Shown: piece after piece, positions 6,965 to 10,283 of the stretch | How positions within the stretch are numbered: the first letter of the stretch is position 1 | Layout: each line of letters starts with the position of its first letter | Assembly (NCBI GenBank): GCA_964370295.1 | Contig: CAYJIR010000051.1 | Location: 1 to 10,283, forward strand | Direction: 5' to 3' | Source: JAAYCI01 sp964370295 | GTDB lineage: Bacteria > Bacillota > Clostridia > Oscillospirales > Ruminococcaceae | Length of the DNA: 10,283 nucleotides | Notes under the pieces: model-generated | Seen by the model: the letters and a program-made list of their open reading frames with translations, nothing else | What the model was told of the DNA's origin: nothing | Database searches by the model: none | Translations under genes and position numbers: made by a program

Positions 6965-7852
6965 TTATAATATTTCGATTTTCTTCAGTTCAACGGTTAA
7001 TTTGTTCTTTAAATCGTCCGAAGCCGGCAATAGAGGACGACGTGGGCCTCCACACTCGATTCCCATAAGGTTGAAGGCAGCCTTGACAGGAGCCGGGCAA
7101 GGTTCCGCTTCCATCAATGTATACAATGGGCGCATCATGCTGTTGATTTCCATTGCCTTTTTCAAATCGTTGTTTTGAACCGCATTGTACAAGTCCATCA
7201 TCTGTTTCGGTGCAAGGCCCTGTATAATGCCCATTGTGCCATCGCCACCGCTGCATAAGGTGCCCATCACCAAGTGCTCAAAGCCGTTTACAATTCCAAA
7301 AGAGGAGTTGTCTTTCATGGCTTCAATCAGCTTGCTGGTATGGTCCATTCCATCGGTGTTTTTGATGCCCACAACATGGTCTAAACCGGCTAAACGCTCG
7401 ATGAATTCCACAGATAGCCTCACATTTGTGGCATCGGGATAGTTGTATACAAGCAGCCCCATGCTATCACACACATCGTTGATGGATTTATAATACTGGA
7501 AAATTCCCTCTTCGGTTGTTTGCATGTAATAAGGGGGAACCACCAGCGCCATGTCGGCGCCTTCGCCCTGTGCATAACGCACCATGTCCAATGTTTCTTC
7601 CTGGTTGTGGCAACTGCAACCAACCAATACTTGGGTGCGTCCGGCCACAAAATCGCATACCAACTTCACGGCTTGCTTGCGCTCTTCAATCGTAAGCAAA
7701 GGGTACTCGCCGGTACTACCACAAACCAAAATGCCCTGCATGCCAGTATCTATGATACGTGTGCACATTTTTTCTATAGACTCCTGACAGATGCCACCGC
7801 TAGCGTCAAAGGGTGTTGGAATTGCAGCATACATACCGCAAAATTTCTTCAT
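6965..7852 (-). CDS. DapA/NanA-family Schiff-base lyase or deaminase
   Basis: This is a 295-residue class I aldolase-type TIM barrel of the dihydrodipicolinate synthase / N-acetylneuraminate lyase family. The ATG at 7852 is preceded by GGGAGG at good spacing; an in-frame ATG at 7888 would add 12 residues that include the ribosome site, so I reject it. Visible marks are the carboxylate-binding GSTGE (45-49), the catalytic Tyr Y136 in VYNYP, and the Schiff-base lysine K164 in VGIKNTDG. The stretch YNYPDATN (136-143) lacks the Arg of true dihydrodipicolinate synthases (YNVPGRT), so lysine synthesis is unlikely. Known catabolic members include N-acetylneuraminate lyase, 2-keto-3-deoxy-sugar-acid aldolases and pyrroline-4-hydroxy-2-carboxylate deaminase. 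With proline-racemase-like genes on both sides, the last is my best guess, at moderate confidence. The gene is the second in the operon, 89 bases after the first. Confidence 0.88.
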   Translation of the reverse strand: MKKFCGMYAAIPTPFDASGGICQESIEKMCTRIIDTGMQGILVCGSTGEYPLLTIEERKQAVKLVCDFVAGRTQVLVGCSCHNQEETLDMVRYAQGEGADMALVVPPYYMQTTEEGIFQYYKSINDVCDSMGLLVYNYPDATNVRLSVEFIERLAGLDHVVGIKNTDGMDHTSKLIEAMKDNSSFGIVNGFEHLVMGTLCSGGDGTMGIIQGLAPKQMMDLYNAVQNNDLKKAMEINSMMRPLYTLMEAEPCPAPVKAAFNLMGIECGGPRRPLLPASDDLKNKLTVELKKIEIL

Positions 7853-7941
7853 TCTTCTTCCTCCCGGATTCTCGTTTAGGTGAAACATTTAGATGATAAA
7901 AAACATACCCCCCTTTTTATACTTTGTACTGCTCTTTGCAT

Positions 7942-8994
7942 CTAGGCCCAAATATCTCCCACTGTGAAACCCTCCTCAAAGGGGTCGCTTGGGTCTAACA
8001 CCAAGTTTCCATATCCATAAATCCAAGATTGGCCGGAAACCGTGGGGATGACGGCATCGTAATCGCCAATTTTTGTTGTTCCAACCAATTCACCGGTGTA
8101 CACGATATCCAAAATGCCTTCGTGGCGGAATTTTTGGTTTAGCTGCAATTGGCCTTTTGCATGCAACACGGCCATTTTTGCGCATGTGCCGGTGCCACAA
8201 GGGCAACGGTCTAGCGCGCCTGTCCAGGTAGCCGGGTTGTTTAAATCAATAGCACCACTTCCCACTCGTACCGCATTTCGTAAATCACCGTGAGGAGTTT
8301 TTGCGGGACCGGAAAGCTCACACTGTGTAAGCTCAATATGCGGATAGTCTGGATGTTGCACGGGCAGTTGTTCTCTGGCTGCGCCTAAAATAAGGGACTG
8401 TACGCGCACCATTTCGGCGCCATGTTCAGGTATCAACTCTAGGCCGGGAAATTGGCTAATGTCAGCAATTGCATAGAACATGCCGCCCCAGGCAACGTCA
8501 ACAGTCACCTTTCCTAGTTTGGGAACGTCGATTTCCTTGTCCAAATACACGGCAAAAGAGGGGACATTCTTAAAGGTGACTTCGGTTACCTTCCCGTTTT
8601 GGCATTGTGCTTTGATACCAATCAGCCCAGCAGGCGCCTCTAGATTGAACTCGTTTAGGCCTTCCTTCATCGGGATGATACCGTTTTCTAACAGCACAGT
8701 GGCTACAGAAATTGTGTTCCCTCCGGACATCATGGGGTATTCCACCTGTTCCATGATGATAAAACCTGCGGCCGCATCGGGATGTTTTGGAGGAACCAAA
8801 ACATTGCAACAAAACGGGGGGTATCCACGTGGCTCGCGAAGTAAAAACTTGCGTAGACCATCGTTATGTAACCTTAAATGTTCCTCCATCTCGAACACGC
8901 TGTTTCCGGGGATGTGCCCAACACCCCCGGTGACCACACGCATAGGCTCACCGCTATGTGTTTCCACAACGCTTAAAACTCTTTTAAAACTCAA
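7942..8994 (-). CDS. Proline racemase / hydroxyproline epimerase superfamily protein (first paralogue, Ser/Cys type)
   Basis: This is a 350-residue protein, collinear with the paralogue at 4367-5428 and sharing long blocks (EAPAGLI, GNTISVATVLLE, GTGTCAKMA, GFTxGDIW). The start is TTG at 8994: a near-perfect AAAGGAGG (9003-9010) lies 8 bases upstream. An ATG at 9001 is only 1 base from the Shine-Dalgarno, is out of frame, and stops after five codons. The second catalytic Cys is C266 in DRCPCGTGT, with the usual Pro kept at 265. The first catalytic position is Ser S90 in MMSGGN, as in the paralogue. Characterised relatives are proline racemase and 4-hydroxyproline 2-epimerase (Cys/Cys) and trans-3-hydroxyproline dehydratase (Cys/Thr). 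The Ser/Cys type is less settled. This is the first gene of the leftward operon and diverges from the IclR gene. Confidence 0.92.
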   Translation of the reverse strand: MSFKRVLSVVETHSGEPMRVVTGGVGHIPGNSVFEMEEHLRLHNDGLRKFLLREPRGYPPFCCNVLVPPKHPDAAAGFIIMEQVEYPMMSGGNTISVATVLLENGIIPMKEGLNEFNLEAPAGLIGIKAQCQNGKVTEVTFKNVPSFAVYLDKEIDVPKLGKVTVDVAWGGMFYAIADISQFPGLELIPEHGAEMVRVQSLILGAAREQLPVQHPDYPHIELTQCELSGPAKTPHGDLRNAVRVGSGAIDLNNPATWTGALDRCPCGTGTCAKMAVLHAKGQLQLNQKFRHEGILDIVYTGELVGTTKIGDYDAVIPTVSGQSWIYGYGNLVLDPSDPFEEGFTVGDIWA

Positions 8995-9032
8995 TTCCCA
9001 TTCCTCCTTTTTCTTTTGATGGACGTGCCTAT

Positions 9033-9062
9033 ATCATAATTGGCGTCTACGGCCATTGACAA
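9033..9062 (-). promoter_or_regulatory. Second (proximal) promoter candidate of the catabolic operon
   Basis: On the minus strand a TTGTCA -35 box (9057-9062) and a TATGAT -10 box (9033-9038) are separated by 18 bases. Each box differs from consensus by one base. Transcription would start near 9026, about 30 bases before the TTG start. It may work together with the upstream promoter or be a chance match. Confidence 0.4.
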
Positions 9063-9131
9063 CATATGGATTATTGATTTTTTCGTTTCACTTTTCGTAT
9101 ATTTATGACCATTTCTGAACCCGTCGTATTA

Positions 9132-9160
9132 ATTGTAGTTAAGTGCGTTTCGTTTGTCAA
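9132..9160 (-). promoter_or_regulatory. Main promoter of the catabolic operon
   Basis: On the minus strand a perfect TTGACA (9155-9160), a 17-base spacer (9138-9154) and TACAAT (9132-9137) form a strong sigma-A promoter. The leader to the TTG start would be about 130 bases. The -35 box lies inside the palindrome at 9150-9163, so a protein bound there should block RNA polymerase. Confidence 0.7.
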
Positions 9161-9163
9161 CGA
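9150..9163. promoter_or_regulatory. Operator candidate over the operon -35 box
   Basis: TCGTT (9150-9154) and AACGA (9159-9163) are exact inverted repeats around TGTC. Flanking bases allow a further G-T and T-A match. It contains TCAACGAGAT (9157-9166), which recurs with one change as TCAACGAAAT at 9217-9226, exactly 60 bases away. The size and symmetry suit an IclR-type dimer; the assignment is inferred. Confidence 0.5.
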
Positions 9164-9213
9164 GATAGTAACACTTTCTGCTTTTTGCATAAAGATTTGT
9201 AGAATTTTGTTGC

Positions 9214-9226
9214 ATTTCAACGAAAT
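9214..9226. promoter_or_regulatory. Second operator candidate (ATTTC-AAC-GAAAT)
   Basis: ATTTC (9214-9218) and GAAAT (9222-9226) form a 13-base palindrome with centre AAC. It lies about 54 bases upstream of the operon -35 box and about 52 bases before the IclR -35 box, so one bound dimer could act on both promoters. It shares the TCAACGARAT core with the site at 9157-9166. Confidence 0.45.
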
Positions 9227-9277
9227 TTGTTGTTGTCCCTGTGCTTGTGATGCTTGTACATTCCTTCCATCTATCTG

Positions 9278-9307
9278 TTGACAAATAGGATTTACAAATG
9301 ATATTAT
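9278..9307 (+). promoter_or_regulatory. Promoter of the IclR gene
   Basis: TTGACA (9278-9283) and TATTAT (9302-9307) are separated by 18 bases. Transcription would begin near 9314, after the upstream in-frame ATG at 9298. That supports the internal ATG at 9376 as the true start. Confidence 0.65.
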
Positions 9308-9375
9308 TTAATAAACAGAGCTGTTTTAACTTCTCTTACAGTTCTGTTTTAATTATTGATACGTGGGTTTATATA

Positions 9376-10149
9376 ATGAAAGAGAAAAGAACAGAAAATT
9401 CTGTGCAGTTGATCGACCGCACTTTTCAAACGCTGGAATTTGTGTCAAAAAATGGGTCTGTAAGTTTAAAAGAAATTTATACATCGCTAAACATCAACAA
9501 GGCCTCTATCTCGCGTATTGTTGGTGCCTTATGCGAAAATGACTACCTCCGTCGGGATGAAAAAACCGGAAATTTTTCGCTTTCTTTTCGTGCTTTCGAA
9601 GTGGGTGTTCGTGCTGTGCGTGATATCAGCTATCTAAATGTATTAAGAAGCCTGCTGGATAGCCTATCCACCGAATTAAATGCCGTTGCACAGTTTTCCG
9701 TGGACGACAACGACGAGCTTTTGTGTTTGGAAAGCTTTAATAAAAACAATGAAAATTTATCTGTAAACACCAGTGTTGGGCAGCGCACGCCTTTGTATGC
9801 AACCAGTGCCGGCAAGGCGATTTTAAGCACCTATACCAACGACGAGTTGTTTTCTAAGTGGAAAAAGATGAATATAAAACCACTTATGCCAAACACCATT
9901 ACAAATTATGATGATTTTTTGCGTGAAATGGCTTTGGTGCGCCAGCGAAATTATGCAACAGATCGTGAAGAAAACGACCCCGGCGTTTTTTGTGTTGGCA
10001 CGGTTCTTTTAAATTACAATCGCCGTGCTGTGGGGGCCATAAGCCTTTCTTCAAGCTCGATGGATGCGGAAAAGGAACAACTGTGGAGCCGCACTTTGAT
10101 AGAGCGAACCAAAAATCTATTTGGTGTTATTGGTTATTCCACAGCCTAA
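9376..10149 (+). CDS. IclR-family transcriptional regulator
   Basis: This is a 257-residue DNA-binding protein, the usual IclR length. A winged helix-turn-helix lies at about 8-70 (SVQLIDRTFQTLEFV, then recognition helix NKASISRIVGAL at 41-52). The C-terminal effector-binding domain is marked by VGQRTPLYATSAGKAILS (134-151) and YATDREENDPGVFCVGTVLL (193-212). The open frame extends back to an ATG at 9298 that has an AGGA site 7 bases upstream. However, the -10 box of the likely promoter overlaps that start, and the extra 26 residues fit no IclR pattern, so I use 9376, although its ribosome site is poor. It faces away from the catabolic operon across a 381-base control region and very probably regulates it in response to the substrate or an intermediate. 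Whether it represses or activates cannot be read from sequence. Confidence 0.92.
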   Translation: MKEKRTENSVQLIDRTFQTLEFVSKNGSVSLKEIYTSLNINKASISRIVGALCENDYLRRDEKTGNFSLSFRAFEVGVRAVRDISYLNVLRSLLDSLSTELNAVAQFSVDDNDELLCLESFNKNNENLSVNTSVGQRTPLYATSAGKAILSTYTNDELFSKWKKMNIKPLMPNTITNYDDFLREMALVRQRNYATDREENDPGVFCVGTVLLNYNRRAVGAISLSSSSMDAEKEQLWSRTLIERTKNLFGVIGYSTA

Positions 10150-10175
10150 AAGAAGTGAAAGCGTTTTTATAAATA

Positions 10176-10233
10176 ATGCCTGCTGAATAAACCCCTGCGG
10201 GTGCTTATTCAGCCCCACCGCAAAATGCGGTGG
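10176..10233 (+). repeat. Hairpin repeat, copy 3 (two hairpins)
   Basis: GCTGAATAA (10182-10190) pairs with TTATTCAGC (10205-10213), with ACCC/GGGT pairing inside. The left side, TGCCTGCTGAATAAACCCC (10178-10196), is the same motif as the left arm of copy 2. A second hairpin follows at once: CCACCGCA (10215-10222) with TGCGGTGG (10226-10233), sharing ATTCAGCCCCACCGC with copy 1. It starts 27 bases after the IclR stop codon. Confidence 0.75.
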
Positions 10234-10265
10234 CCATAAAAGTGCTCAGAAAAGCACTTTTATGG
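10234..10265. terminator. Hairpin downstream of the IclR gene, possible terminator
   Basis: CCATAAAAGTGCT (10234-10246) pairs exactly with AGCACTTTTATGG (10253-10265) around CAGAAA. It abuts the previous hairpin directly. No T-run follows the stem, so it may be a third repeat module and not a true terminator. The window ends 18 bases later. Confidence 0.45.
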
Positions 10266-10283
10266 GGCATACCTTGATGCTTT

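Larger units (their letters stand above)
8995..9375. promoter_or_regulatory. Divergent control region between the operon and the IclR gene
   Basis: This 381-base AT-rich region contains no gene. It holds two leftward promoter candidates (9132-9160 and 9033-9062), a rightward promoter (9278-9307), two palindromes (9150-9163 and 9214-9226) and scattered TTTCGTT half-sites, for example at 9081-9087. This is the normal layout for an IclR-type regulator facing the genes it controls. Confidence 0.75.

Noticed and set aside
6965..7852. Identity as the lysine-pathway enzyme dihydrodipicolinate synthase (dapA)
   Set aside because: The Arg of the YNVPGRT motif is missing (YNYPDATN) and the gene sits in a catabolic operon.
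7853..7941. A tiny leader-peptide frame (MFFII) after a G-run upstream of the DapA-family gene
   Set aside because: It is five codons in AT-rich DNA with no attenuator structure near it; likely chance.
8480..9019. A 179-codon open frame on the plus strand
   Set aside because: It is the antisense shadow of the first racemase-family gene, with no ribosome site or recognisable domain.
9372..9377. A perfect TATAAT just before the IclR coding region
   Set aside because: It overlaps the ATG at 9376 and has no -35 box at the right distance.

Overview
The window looks like chromosomal DNA of a low-to-mid GC Gram-positive anaerobe, most likely a clostridium. The signs are strong AGGAGG-type ribosome binding sites, a TTG start with a near-perfect Shine-Dalgarno, TTGACA/TATNAT promoters with 17-18 base spacers, and amino-acid-catabolic gene families common in fermenting Clostridia. 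Nothing in the sequence fixes the genus. There is no tRNA, rRNA, CRISPR array or recognisable transposase.

Layout. (1) 1-410, plus strand: the 3' end of kbl (glycine C-acetyltransferase, threonine/glycine metabolism). (2) 411-588: a convergent gap with a GC-rich hairpin that belongs to a small local repeat family. (3) 589-3576, minus strand: a 995-residue membrane sensor with a signal peptide, two periplasmic-binding-protein domains, one membrane helix, a degenerate GGDEF domain and an intact EAL domain. It has its own promoter and a leader of about 255 bases. (4) 3577-4366: a 790-base gap without a credible gene. It holds two diverged inverted copies of a repeat of about 165 bases, a perfect 23-bp hairpin and a bidirectional terminator. 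(5) 4367-8994, minus strand: a four-gene operon. In transcription order it encodes a proline-racemase-superfamily protein, a DapA/NanA-family Schiff-base lyase or deaminase, a sodium:solute symporter, and a second proline-racemase-superfamily protein. (6) 8995-9375: a divergent control region with three promoter candidates and palindromic operator candidates. (7) 9376-10149, plus strand: an IclR-family regulator. (8) 10150-10283: three hairpins in a row, the first two related to the repeats in the other gaps.

How the genes may work together. The operon reads as uptake and breakdown of a proline-like compound: the symporter imports it, the two racemase/epimerase paralogues change the configuration of the alpha carbon (or dehydrate the ring), and the DapA-family enzyme acts on a 2-oxo or cyclic imine intermediate. 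The divergent IclR protein probably controls the operon. The best-known match is hydroxyproline catabolism (4-hydroxyproline 2-epimerase plus a DapA-family pyrroline-4-hydroxy-2-carboxylate deaminase), but the D-hydroxyproline oxidase and the semialdehyde dehydrogenase of that pathway are absent here. Both racemase paralogues also carry Ser in place of the first catalytic Cys, so the substrate is open. This operon and the repeats around it are the parts most worth a closer look.
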